From positions 1 through 64,000 of the forward strand of contig CALFXL010000045.1 of the NCBI GenBank assembly GCA_937958045.1: a DNA stretch of 64,000 bases, written 5' to 3'. The stretch's first letter is position 1. The number at the start of each line of letters is the position of its first letter. The position numbers and the translations under genes are program-made. Under the pieces are notes generated by a model, which was given only the letters and a program-made list of their open reading frames with translations, did no database searches and had not been told where the DNA came from. The stretch is from an uncultured Opitutaceae bacterium. GTDB taxonomy: Bacteria > Verrucomicrobiota > Verrucomicrobiia > Opitutales > Opitutaceae. Of this stretch, positions 1 through 7,792 are shown one piece after another.

Positions 1-2397
1 TGGAAAACGGCCAATCAGACGATCAACCTTACGCCGATTGGCGGTGTTAATAATCACCAGATCTCGAACGCAAATGGACGGGTTAATTATGATAACCCAC
101 ACCTTGAGCGTGTCCAGATTACAGACCAGCCGTGGAATAACTTCAGCCAATCGGGAAGTTTTCGCGTGGATTGGCGCCCGATCAAAGACCTCACGGTGCG
201 CGCCAATGTACAATATTCCACCTACACCGGCATTAATGTAAGTCGCCGGGCCGAGTTTCGCATCAATGCAGCGGAGGACTGGTCGAGCGATTTCGTGCGC
301 GGCTACCAGTATCAACTGTCGCCGACGTTTAATCCTGGGCATAACAGCAGCATGACTATCGACTCTCGCGATAAAGAGGGCGATACGCTGCAAGCATATG
401 TCAAATTGCAGTATCGTCGTGGTCCCTGGACCGTCGATGCCAACGCGAGCCGCGCCATCTCGAACGGTAAATATACTGACGAGGCGAACGAGCATTTCTC
501 AGGCTTGGATTTGTCGATGCAGACAGGCCGCATCGATTATCTAGACATCCGTGAAGGTGTCCCGGGCCAGATTTTGACTTGGGATCGCGCCGGTAATGCG
601 TTGGACGCGTCGAAGCTCGAAAACTGGGTTTTGGGCAGTACGCTTAACGCCAAGTCCGGTGAAGCATTCCAAAAGGACATTCAGGATAAGTTCTCCTTTC
701 ATGTTCGTCGGGATCTCGATTTCTTCTCGTTCCCGCTATCGGTCAAAGTCGGCGTGGACCGGCAGACGAAGGATGCCCGTAAATGGGGTCGCGGCACGGG
801 CTTTCAAATGCGTTACACGGGCCCGCAGCTGACCTCCTCGGACCTTCTTGATGAATATCGCACCGATCCGATTTATGGCCTTCGCGCGCCACAGCAATGG
901 GCCAGCACCTATAAGCTGTACGATATCTACAAAGCGAATCCGGAGCTATTCGATCAGGACTATGAAGTTGGCATGACCATTGGTAACTACAATAGCCGGA
1001 CAACTCAGACGAAATCGCTCAAAGAGACAGCCGATGCCTACTTCGGCATGCTCGAAGGCAAGTTTTTTGACAACCGCCTTTCCGTCATCACCGGCGTCCG
1101 CCAGAAACGGGCGAAAGTGGTCGGCTATCAGCCGTATGTAGATAGCAAGTTCAACTATGTGCGTTTGCCGAACGGCATGGTATACACCGACGATGTTTAT
1201 ATTAACGGCGTCAAATATGACGGCAGCACCGGTCCGATTGCCGGCGGTGGCACTTATGCCCGCGATGCAGTTATTACAGACACAGCACTGCGGGCTCGTA
1301 TGGTTGCCGCCGGAGCGATCGTTCCGGATGCGCTGGCTCTCGGGCCCGGCGGAGTGAACGGTAATCAGAACAACAACTTCCAGCTCGCGCAGGAGCGTCT
1401 GCGTACCCGCACCATCGATCAGAAGCGCAAGGAACCCGAGGTCCCTCAAGTGCAGTTGTCGTACTCTATCACCGATGACCTTACGGCAAAACTGGCATGG
1501 AGTCGTGAGACCAAGCTGCCTAACATCGAAAACGGCACCCGGGGCGGTATTCTCACCGGCGGCAACAGCTTGAACATCAACGAGAACCTTAATCCCGACG
1601 GATCGCTGGGCAGCGGCGGTACGATTACGATGTCCAATCCGGGTCTTCTTCCGGAGATCGTCAATTCATGGAATGGTGAGCTCGCTTACTACACCAAGAG
1701 CGGCGGCCGTGTGGCCGTGTCGTATTTCTATAAAGATATTAAGGACCTTCACGAGGAGGTTCAGGTGTTTGCCGACAGCCCCGAATACGCGACGATCCTT
1801 CAGTCCTTTGGGCTTTCTCCCGCAGATTACGCCAATTGGACCCTAAGCTCCACCGTCAATAGCGCGGGCACCGCCAAGGCGAAAGGTATCGAAGTTGATA
1901 TCCGCCAAAACTTGGGGATCTTCGGTTCGTGGGCGCGCGGTCTGGATATGTTCCTGACGTATTCTCATCGGTCTAATCCGGCAAGTTCGGAGCCCACGAC
2001 GCCCACGGAAGGCTGGATCGCCAAGCTGCCTAGTCGCGATAAGTACACCGGCGGATTGTCGTTCAGCATGCGCCGCTTCAGCATTCAGGCGCGGGGCGTG
2101 TTTGAAGAGGGGGGCTTGACCCGCTCATCCGCCGTGAACTTCACGCCTACCGGCGGGACCGCACGCCGCATCCAGATGTATAATATCTTCGAGGATAATC
2201 TTCGATTGAAGTTGGATGCGAACTTCATTCTGTCGCCGCGTTATAGTCTTTTTGCTTCGGCGAGCGACGTGCTCAACTCGCGCACGAGCACCCGGACGGG
2301 CGATGTGTTCACCGGTGTCATGCCTGAGTATGCTTACTACACCGGCCACAAGCATAAGGGTGTGAACGTGGTGGTCGGCGTGAGAGCTACGTTCTGA
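1..2397 (+). CDS. TonB-dependent receptor, C-terminal part (5' end outside window)
   Basis: The frame is open from base 1, so the signal peptide, plug and start lie upstream of the window; about 798 codons are visible. The sequence is rich in aromatic and polar alternating strands with paired acidic/amide turns, and ends in 'VGVRATF', a terminal Phe typical of outer-membrane beta-barrels recognised by the Bam complex. Repeated motifs such as 'LSYSITDDLTAKLAWSRETKLPN' neighbourhood (residues about 485-510) fit the late barrel strands of the large Opitutaceae/Xanthomonas-type receptors. The family imports ligands (often glycans or metal chelates) using TonB-ExbBD energy; the substrate cannot be read here. 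A strong terminator follows 20 bases after the stop. Confidence 0.88.
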   Translation, partial: WKTANQTINLTPIGGVNNHQISNANGRVNYDNPHLERVQITDQPWNNFSQSGSFRVDWRPIKDLTVRANVQYSTYTGINVSRRAEFRINAAEDWSSDFVRGYQYQLSPTFNPGHNSSMTIDSRDKEGDTLQAYVKLQYRRGPWTVDANASRAISNGKYTDEANEHFSGLDLSMQTGRIDYLDIREGVPGQILTWDRAGNALDASKLENWVLGSTLNAKSGEAFQKDIQDKFSFHVRRDLDFFSFPLSVKVGVDRQTKDARKWGRGTGFQMRYTGPQLTSSDLLDEYRTDPIYGLRAPQQWASTYKLYDIYKANPELFDQDYEVGMTIGNYNSRTTQTKSLKETADAYFGMLEGKFFDNRLSVITGVRQKRAKVVGYQPYVDSKFNYVRLPNGMVYTDDVYINGVKYDGSTGPIAGGGTYARDAVITDTALRARMVAAGAIVPDALALGPGGVNGNQNNNFQLAQERLRTRTIDQKRKEPEVPQVQLSYSITDDLTAKLAWSRETKLPNIENGTRGGILTGGNSLNINENLNPDGSLGSGGTITMSNPGLLPEIVNSWNGELAYYTKSGGRVAVSYFYKDIKDLHEEVQVFADSPEYATILQSFGLSPADYANWTLSSTVNSAGTAKAKGIEVDIRQNLGIFGSWARGLDMFLTYSHRSNPASSEPTTPTEGWIAKLPSRDKYTGGLSFSMRRFSIQARGVFEEGGLTRSSAVNFTPTGGTARRIQMYNIFEDNLRLKLDANFILSPRYSLFASASDVLNSRTSTRTGDVFTGVMPEYAYYTGHKHKGVNVVVGVRATF

Positions 2398-2418
2398 TTA
2401 TTGTTCCATCTCTGATGC

Positions 2419-2454
2419 AAGGCCCGGCCCTTATAGGCCGGGCCTTTTTATTTT
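2419..2454 (+). terminator. Intrinsic terminator after TonB receptor
   Basis: A 9-bp perfect GC-rich stem (ggcccggcc / ggccgggcc, flanked by AA/TT) with a 6-base loop is followed by a T-rich run. It closes the receptor transcript at the window start. Confidence 0.9.
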
Positions 2455-2520
2455 GCCCGTTCATCCGACGCCCGTGGATATCAAGGGCGAGGCGCTATGC
2501 GCCCCATGGTGTCATAATGT

Positions 2521-3123
2521 TCACCGTTTCCCGCGGCCGATGAGGCCGACGAGGACGCCTTGGCATTCCAGGCGGTCGGGGATGATGTCCACAAAGCGCG
2601 GGTTGGCGGCGCGGAGGAGCGCGCGGCGGCCTTCGACGATGTAGCGTTTTAAAGTGGTGGTCGTACCGTCGACGAGGGCGGCAATGATTTCGCCGGGGCG
2701 CGGTTCACGCTTTTCGAGCAAGGCGACGTCGCCGTCGACGATGTGGGCGTCGATCATCGAGTCGCCGCTGACGACGAGGGCCCAGTAGCGTTTTTTCGGG
2801 GAAAGTCCGAATAGGCGGGGATCGATCGCGAGCGTCTCGTGGGTCTCTTGTTCGCGCTCGTCGGCGAAGCCCGCCGGGATCGAGCCATACACCGGAATCT
2901 CGGCGAAGTGCGTTTGGATTTCACGGCTCTTGACGCCCCATGAACCGTGCGCGAGTTGCTCGACGAGGCCGCGCTTGGCGAGGGCGCGGAGGTGCTGCAC
3001 CGCCGATGTCTGGCTGGTGAAGCCGAAATGTTTGGCGATCTGGCGCGTGGAGGGAGGAACCCCTTCGCGGGCTTGGTAATCGCGGAGATAATCGAGGACG
3101 GCTTCCTGGCGTTCGGTGAGCAT
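2521..3123 (-). CDS. lexA: LexA SOS repressor
   Basis: A 200-aa protein with the usual LexA layout and length. An N-terminal winged HTH (residues about 1-65, beginning MLTERQ) is followed by a self-cleaving S24 peptidase domain. The cleavage pair Ala84-Gly85 lies in 'SIPAGF', the nucleophile Ser122 in 'SGDSM', and the general base is Lys159 in 'TTLKR'. LexA represses DNA-damage genes and autocleaves on RecA filaments. The frame stays open 57 codons further upstream, but MLTERQ is the conserved start and the longer form would run through the operator boxes. The gene diverges from uup; two GTTC-N4-GAAC boxes sit immediately before the start, implying autoregulation. Confidence 0.95.
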   Translation of the reverse strand: MLTERQEAVLDYLRDYQAREGVPPSTRQIAKHFGFTSQTSAVQHLRALAKRGLVEQLAHGSWGVKSREIQTHFAEIPVYGSIPAGFADEREQETHETLAIDPRLFGLSPKKRYWALVVSGDSMIDAHIVDGDVALLEKREPRPGEIIAALVDGTTTTLKRYIVEGRRALLRAANPRFVDIIPDRLECQGVLVGLIGRGKR

Positions 3124-3126
3124 GGC

Positions 3127-3154
3127 GTTCGCGTGAACGTACGTTCGGGTGAAC
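3127..3154. promoter_or_regulatory. Tandem LexA boxes (four alternating half-sites)
   Basis: Reading the plus strand, the segment is GTTC-GCGT-GAAC-GTAC-GTTC-GGGT-GAAC: four half-sites, each separated by exactly four bases. This gives two GTTC-N4-GAAC palindromes (3127-3138 and 3143-3154) and a central GAAC-N4-GTTC palindrome (3135-3146). It lies 3 bases upstream of the lexA start codon in the divergent lexA-uup region. From memory, the verrucomicrobial LexA motif has the TGTTC-N4-GAACA form; LexA binding here is inferred. Confidence 0.75.
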
Positions 3155-3308
3155 GGTGCGGAAGGCAAGCTCGCTTCCAGATATCCTGCCGTCCCGGAGC
3201 GAAGTAAATGAATCGCCCGCGCAAACGACGCGGCTCCAGGCAGACGGCGGGGATAGGCTGACGCCGGCATTGCAACGCTCGGACGCGCGCCCAACTTTCC
3301 TGGCGCTC

Positions 3309-5126
3309 ATGGCTCTTGTTAACCTTCTCGATGTGAATCTCAGCTTCGGTGGCCCGCATGTCCTCAAGGACGTGAATTTCCAGGTCGATCCGGGCGAACG
3401 CGTGTGTCTTGTGGGGCGCAACGGCGCGGGAAAATCCACGCTCATGAAGGTGATCACCGGCGACATGAAACCCGACACGGGCGTTGTGTCGCGTCAGCCG
3501 GGGGCTCATTTCGCGCGACTTCAGCAGGAAGTGCCCGCCGATTTGCGCGGTGCGGTTTACGACATCGTGGCCGCGGGACTTCGCTCGGCCTCGGCGCACG
3601 AAGAAGATTGGGAGCGCGACATTCGGTTAGAGAAACTCTTTGAGCAGACGGGACTCGATCCGCAGGCGGAGTTTGCGGAGTTGTCGGGAGGGTTGAAACG
3701 CCGCGCACTGCTCGCACGCGCGCTCGCGGGACAGCCGGATTTGTTGCTGCTCGACGAGCCGACCAATCACCTCGATCTCGATTCGATCCTTTGGCTGGAA
3801 AACTTTCTCCTGCAGGAAAAGTTGGCGCTGTTCTTCGTGACCCACGATCGCGCGTTTCTGAAAAAACTCGCGACGCGCATCGTGGAACTCGATCGCGCGG
3901 TGATCACGAATTGGGCGTGCGATTACGATACGTTCCTCGTGCGGCGTCAGGAACGCCTCGAGGCGGAGGAGCGACAGCAGGCGGCCTTCGATAAAAAACT
4001 GGAGCAGGAAGAAGAATGGTCGCGGCGCAAACCGAGCGCGCAGCGCAAGCGTTCGGGGGCGCGTTTGGAGGCGCTGGCGAAGATGCGGGCGGACCGACGC
4101 GCGCGTCGCGAACGTCAGGGCAATGTCGTCCTGCGCATGGCGGAGGCGGAGCGTTCCGGCGTGAAAGTCATCGACGCGGAAAATGTGAGTTTCTCGTATC
4201 CCGATGGCCGATTGCTCGTGAAAGATTTCACCACGACGATCACGCGCGGCGACAAGATCGGCATCATCGGGCCGAATGGCGCGGGCAAATCGACGTTGAT
4301 CAAATTGCTCCTCGGCCAATTGCAACCGACGGGTGGCTCGTTGAAAATCGGCACCAATCTCGAGACGATCTACTTCGACCAGTTGCGCGATCAGATCGAC
4401 GACAACCGCTCGGTCGCCGACAACATCGCGAATGGAAATCCCACCGTGACGATCGATGGACGCACGCGTCACGTGATCAGCTATCTGCAGGATTTTCTGT
4501 TCACGCCGGATCGTGCGCGCACGCCCGCGCGCGTGCTGTCGGGCGGAGAACGCAACCGGCTCTTGCTCGCGCGTCTGTTCACCAAACCGGCCAACATGCT
4601 CGTGCTCGACGAACCGACCAACGACCTCGATGCCGAGACGCTGGATCTTTTGGAGAACCTGCTCGTGGAGTATTCGGGCACGTTGCTTGTGGTGAGCCAC
4701 GATCGCGATTTTTTGGACAATGTCGTCACCAGCACCTTCGTGTTTGAAGGCGATGGGCGCATCGGCGAATACGTCGGCGGCTACTCCGACTGGCTGAACG
4801 AAAAGGCCAGACAGGAAAAAGCCGCGCAGACCGCGAAAGCGGCGACGGCGGCTGCTGTATCCAAAGAAAAACTACAATCCGCCGCGCCCGCACGCCCGCG
4901 CAAACTCACCAATAAAGAGGTGAAGGAACTCGAGGAGTTGCCCGCCAAGATCGAGAGTTTGGAACGCGAGCAAGCGGAGATCGCCGCCAAGTTGTCCGAT
5001 GCCGGTTTCTATCAGAAAGACCGCCACGCGGTGACTGCGGCCGAGGCGCGTCTCGCGGAAATCGAGCGTGAGCAAGCCGTTGCCTTTGCTCGCTGGGAAG
5101 AGTTGGAATCGTTGCGCAGCAGCTGA
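3309..5126 (+). CDS. uup: ABC-F ATPase, Uup type
   Basis: A 605-aa cytoplasmic protein with two ABC ATPase domains and no membrane segments. Domain 1 has Walker A 'GRNGAGKS' (36-43), signature 'LSGG' (125-128) and Walker B 'LLLLDEP' (about 146). A basic linker follows (about 235-310), then domain 2 with Walker A 'GPNGAGKS' (about 321) and 'LSGGE' (about 410). A charged coiled-coil tail (about 540-605) is the feature that separates Uup from other ABC-F proteins. Uup-type proteins act on ribosomes and affect transposon excision and branched DNA structures. The start at MALVNLLDVN is chosen because upstream codons look non-coding. It diverges from lexA and could share its LexA boxes. Confidence 0.9.
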   Translation: MALVNLLDVNLSFGGPHVLKDVNFQVDPGERVCLVGRNGAGKSTLMKVITGDMKPDTGVVSRQPGAHFARLQQEVPADLRGAVYDIVAAGLRSASAHEEDWERDIRLEKLFEQTGLDPQAEFAELSGGLKRRALLARALAGQPDLLLLDEPTNHLDLDSILWLENFLLQEKLALFFVTHDRAFLKKLATRIVELDRAVITNWACDYDTFLVRRQERLEAEERQQAAFDKKLEQEEEWSRRKPSAQRKRSGARLEALAKMRADRRARRERQGNVVLRMAEAERSGVKVIDAENVSFSYPDGRLLVKDFTTTITRGDKIGIIGPNGAGKSTLIKLLLGQLQPTGGSLKIGTNLETIYFDQLRDQIDDNRSVADNIANGNPTVTIDGRTRHVISYLQDFLFTPDRARTPARVLSGGERNRLLLARLFTKPANMLVLDEPTNDLDAETLDLLENLLVEYSGTLLVVSHDRDFLDNVVTSTFVFEGDGRIGEYVGGYSDWLNEKARQEKAAQTAKAATAAAVSKEKLQSAAPARPRKLTNKEVKELEELPAKIESLEREQAEIAAKLSDAGFYQKDRHAVTAAEARLAEIEREQAVAFARWEELESLRSS

Positions 5127-5197
5127 CGCGCGATGCGCGGGAGCTGGCAATGTGCAATGTTTTTGCCTTTTATTTCGGCTCCGAAACATTTTTACCC

Positions 5198-5941
5198 ATG
5201 CAAAGTGTGACCGATATCTCTGCACCCGAGCCGGGTCGGGTGTTGTTTGCCGACGACGACCGAGCGGTGCAGCGCGGGTTGTCGGCATTGATTCGTCGCG
5301 CTGGATTTCAGTGTGAGTGTGTTTCCAGCGGTCCGGAAGCGGAGGAGGCGCTGACGTCGGGCACGTACGATGTTTTGCTGACGGACATCCAGATGACCGG
5401 GAACACCCAGCTGGAATTGGTGGAACGCGCAGCCGTGTTGGCGCCCGGTTTGCCGGTGGTGGTCTTGACGGGAAATCCCACGGTGGAAACCGCGGCGCGG
5501 GCGGTGCGGTTGTCGATCGTGGCGTATCTCACGAAGCCGCCGAACTCGGCGGAGTTGAATCGCGTGCTCGGCCAAGCGGTGGATGAAGCGCGTCAGCGTC
5601 GGATGGTGCGTTCCGGTCGCGAACAGCTGGAGCAATGGAGCTCAGAGCTGGCCGAGCTGGAACGGCAGATTCGTCATGCGCGTGAAGGAGAGACGCCGCG
5701 GAGTTATTTTCGCATCATGCTGCGTCAGACGATTCGGTTGCTGACGAATCTCGAGGCGAGCATGGCGCTTTATGAGAAAAGCGACGCGCAGGTGGCGATG
5801 ACGCTGGAGTACGCGGCCGCCCTGCGCGACGCGATCGACGTGCTCGAGCGCACAAAACAGAATTTCAAGAGCAAGGAGCTCGCGGACCTCCGCTATCGGC
5901 TGGAGCGACTGATCAATCCGGGCCCAAAGTCCTTGCGCTAA
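5198..5941 (+). CDS. Response regulator with coiled-coil output region
   Basis: A 247-aa protein. Residues about 14-130 form a receiver domain: acidic pair Asp20/Asp21 with another Asp, phospho-acceptor Asp63 in 'LLTDIQM', conserved Thr in 'VVLTGNP' and Lys in 'YLTKPP'. The rest (about 135-247) is a charged, largely helical stretch with no DNA-binding or enzymatic motif I recognise; it may be a dimerising coiled coil or a protein-interaction module. Start taken at MQSVTD. It sits just before a structured leader and a chemoreceptor gene, so a link to the neighbouring signalling genes is plausible but not shown. Confidence 0.85.
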   Translation: MQSVTDISAPEPGRVLFADDDRAVQRGLSALIRRAGFQCECVSSGPEAEEALTSGTYDVLLTDIQMTGNTQLELVERAAVLAPGLPVVVLTGNPTVETAARAVRLSIVAYLTKPPNSAELNRVLGQAVDEARQRRMVRSGREQLEQWSSELAELERQIRHAREGETPRSYFRIMLRQTIRLLTNLEASMALYEKSDAQVAMTLEYAAALRDAIDVLERTKQNFKSKELADLRYRLERLINPGPKSLR

Positions 5942-5952
5942 AAGAAACTATT

Positions 5953-6046
5953 AAAGCCGGGGCGGGATCGTGCCGCAACCTGAGGCAAGGCCCACAAACG
6001 AGTTGTGGGCGGCTTTCTCCGGCAGGACGTAAGGGCCTGCAAGTCG
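5953..6046 (+). promoter_or_regulatory. Structured untranslated leader RNA, unidentified
   Basis: Between the response regulator and the chemoreceptor lies a compact fold. An outer stem aaagccg/cggcttt (5953-5959 with 6010-6016) encloses an inner hairpin cccacaa/ttgtggg (5991-5997 with 6003-6009). A second hairpin gcagg/cctgc follows (about 6022-6039), then an intrinsic terminator. Aptamer-like elements followed by a terminator before a gene suggest a riboswitch or cis-regulatory RNA. I tried to match it to the c-di-GMP-I (GEMM) consensus and could not. It could equally be a small RNA gene with its own terminator. Confidence 0.4.
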
Positions 6047-6098
6047 AAGGCACAGCAGGATCGCATGCTCAGAGTGCGCGGCCCTGTTGTGCCTTTTT
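6047..6098 (+). terminator. Intrinsic terminator before chemoreceptor gene
   Basis: A 13-bp stem (aaggcacagcagg with cctgttgtgcctt, one G-U pair) encloses about 23 bases and ends in a five-T run. It lies about 60 bases upstream of the chemoreceptor start, so it either ends the preceding transcript or acts as a conditional terminator in a leader. Confidence 0.8.
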
Positions 6099-6159
6099 GC
6101 GTTTATGCGCGGAGAAACCGCCTGCGGCTCGTTTGTGGTTAAACTTTTTCCCGTCACCT

Positions 6160-7701
6160 ATGAAAAACTGGACTATCGGCCAGCGAATCCTGGCCGGCTT
6201 TTCAACGCTGTTGCTCATTGCCGCGTCTTTCGGCCTGTTTGCCGTTTACCACCTGCAGGAGATATCCAAAGGCATGCACCAAGTGGTCGAGTACGAGCTG
6301 CCTGGCATCATCGACACCTACGAGCTCGAGACGATCAACCTGACGAATTATCTGCATACGCAGCGCATGTTGGTGATGGCCACCGAGGAGGAGAAACGAG
6401 CGCTCGCCGAGGAGATCCGCCAGAATAGTGCACGTATGGACGCGATCTTCGCGGAATATGCGAAGCTGGTCACCACGCCTAAAGAAAAAGCGCTGCAGGA
6501 CGAAGCGTACGCGGCGCGTGCACGCTACGGCGCCTTGCGTCGCGCGTTGATTGAAGCCGATGGCACCATTTCGCGTGAAGAAATGGCGAGGCGCATCGAT
6601 GATGAGCTTCATCCCTTGTACCGGGCCTATTTTGACAAGCTGGAAGCGCTGGTCGACTTGAACGAAAAAAGTGCGCGGGAAACCGCTGCCGATATCGACA
6701 CCCGCGTGAGCGCAGCCACCCGCGGTGTGTTGTCCGGCTTGGGTGGTGCCTTGGTGATTGGTATGGCGATCGCACTCTTCATCATTGTCGATGTACGCCG
6801 TCGCATGAAGGCGGTGGCGACGACGCTCTCCGCAGGTGCTTCCGAGGTCGCCGCCGCGTCTTCGCAGATTGCTTCGACCAGCCAGGAGCTCGCGCGCGGC
6901 GCGACGGAACAGGCGGCATCGCTCGAAGAAACGAGCGCCTCGCTCGAAGAGATGGCCGGCATGACGCGCAGCAACGCGAACGACGCGGGCACCGCGAAAG
7001 AACTTTCATCGCAGACGCGCAAAGCCGCGGAAGCGGGCGTCCAAGAAGTCGGCCTCATGACGGAGGCGATGGATGCGATCAAGAGCTCTTCGGATAACAT
7101 CGCGAAGATCATCAAGACGATCGACGAAATCGCATTTCAAACGAATCTCCTCGCGCTCAACGCCGCTGTCGAAGCCGCGCGTGCGGGTGAAGCCGGCGCC
7201 GGTTTCGCTGTGGTGGCCGACGAAGTACGTTCGCTCGCTCAGCGCTCCGCTACCGCCGCGAAAGAAACCGAAGAGAAAATTCAGGACGCGATCGCGAAGG
7301 GCGGACGCGGCGTGGAGCTCTGCACGAAGGTTTCCGGAGCGCTCCGCGAAATCGTCGATAAAGCGCGTCGCGTGGACGATCTCGTCGGCCAGATCGCCAC
7401 GGCCTCGCACGAGCAGAGCGCAGGTATCGGCCAGATCAATACGGCCATGTCGCAGATGGATACGGTGACGCAGCGCAATGCCGCCGGCGCCGAAGAAACC
7501 GCGGCCGCGGCTGAATCGCTCAGCTCGCAGGCGACGGTGCTCGAATCTGCCGTGGCCGATCTGCGCGCCTTGGTGGAAGGTCGCAAGGCCGCTCTACAAA
7601 GCGCGAGGGATTTCGAGGACCGAGAACAGTCCGACACGGATTCTCCGTCAAAGTCCAAAAAGCAGCGCGAGCTGGAGCCGATGGCTTCGAGAGAAAACTA
7701 A
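6160..7701 (+). CDS. Methyl-accepting chemotaxis protein
   Basis: A 513-aa inner-membrane chemoreceptor. TM1 spans about 10-30. A periplasmic helical sensor (about 31-188, resembling a four-helix-bundle MCP sensor) is followed by TM2 (about 190-212). The cytoplasmic signalling domain has long heptad repeats and the family's conserved hairpin tip, 'EIAFQTNLLALNAAVEAARA' (about residue 322 onward). No typical HAMP sequence is obvious after TM2. The C-terminus is a charged tail with no CheR-binding pentapeptide that I can see. Start at MKNWTIG immediately before TM1. It relays ligand signals to CheA/CheW, which are not in this window. Confidence 0.92.
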   Translation: MKNWTIGQRILAGFSTLLLIAASFGLFAVYHLQEISKGMHQVVEYELPGIIDTYELETINLTNYLHTQRMLVMATEEEKRALAEEIRQNSARMDAIFAEYAKLVTTPKEKALQDEAYAARARYGALRRALIEADGTISREEMARRIDDELHPLYRAYFDKLEALVDLNEKSARETAADIDTRVSAATRGVLSGLGGALVIGMAIALFIIVDVRRRMKAVATTLSAGASEVAAASSQIASTSQELARGATEQAASLEETSASLEEMAGMTRSNANDAGTAKELSSQTRKAAEAGVQEVGLMTEAMDAIKSSSDNIAKIIKTIDEIAFQTNLLALNAAVEAARAGEAGAGFAVVADEVRSLAQRSATAAKETEEKIQDAIAKGGRGVELCTKVSGALREIVDKARRVDDLVGQIATASHEQSAGIGQINTAMSQMDTVTQRNAAGAEETAAAAESLSSQATVLESAVADLRALVEGRKAALQSARDFEDREQSDTDSPSKSKKQRELEPMASREN

Positions 7702-7724
7702 TCGAAGCGTAACGCGTTGCACGA

Positions 7725-7765
7725 AACCTCGCGGGCAAGCGCGCCCTTGCCAACGCGAGGTTTTT
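7725..7765 (+). terminator. Intrinsic terminator after chemoreceptor
   Basis: A 9-bp stem aacctcgcg/cgcgaggtt with an additional internal stem (ggcaag/cttgcc) is followed by a T run. It separates the chemoreceptor from the kinase gene. Confidence 0.85.
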
Positions 7766-7792
7766 CGTGGCGGATCGGCGTTGTTCACCCCT

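Noticed and set aside
5953..6046. c-di-GMP-I (GEMM) riboswitch
   Set aside because: The expected GCAcAGGGCAAA and GCAAAGCC blocks and the GNRA tetraloop are not found, so the leader is left unidentified.
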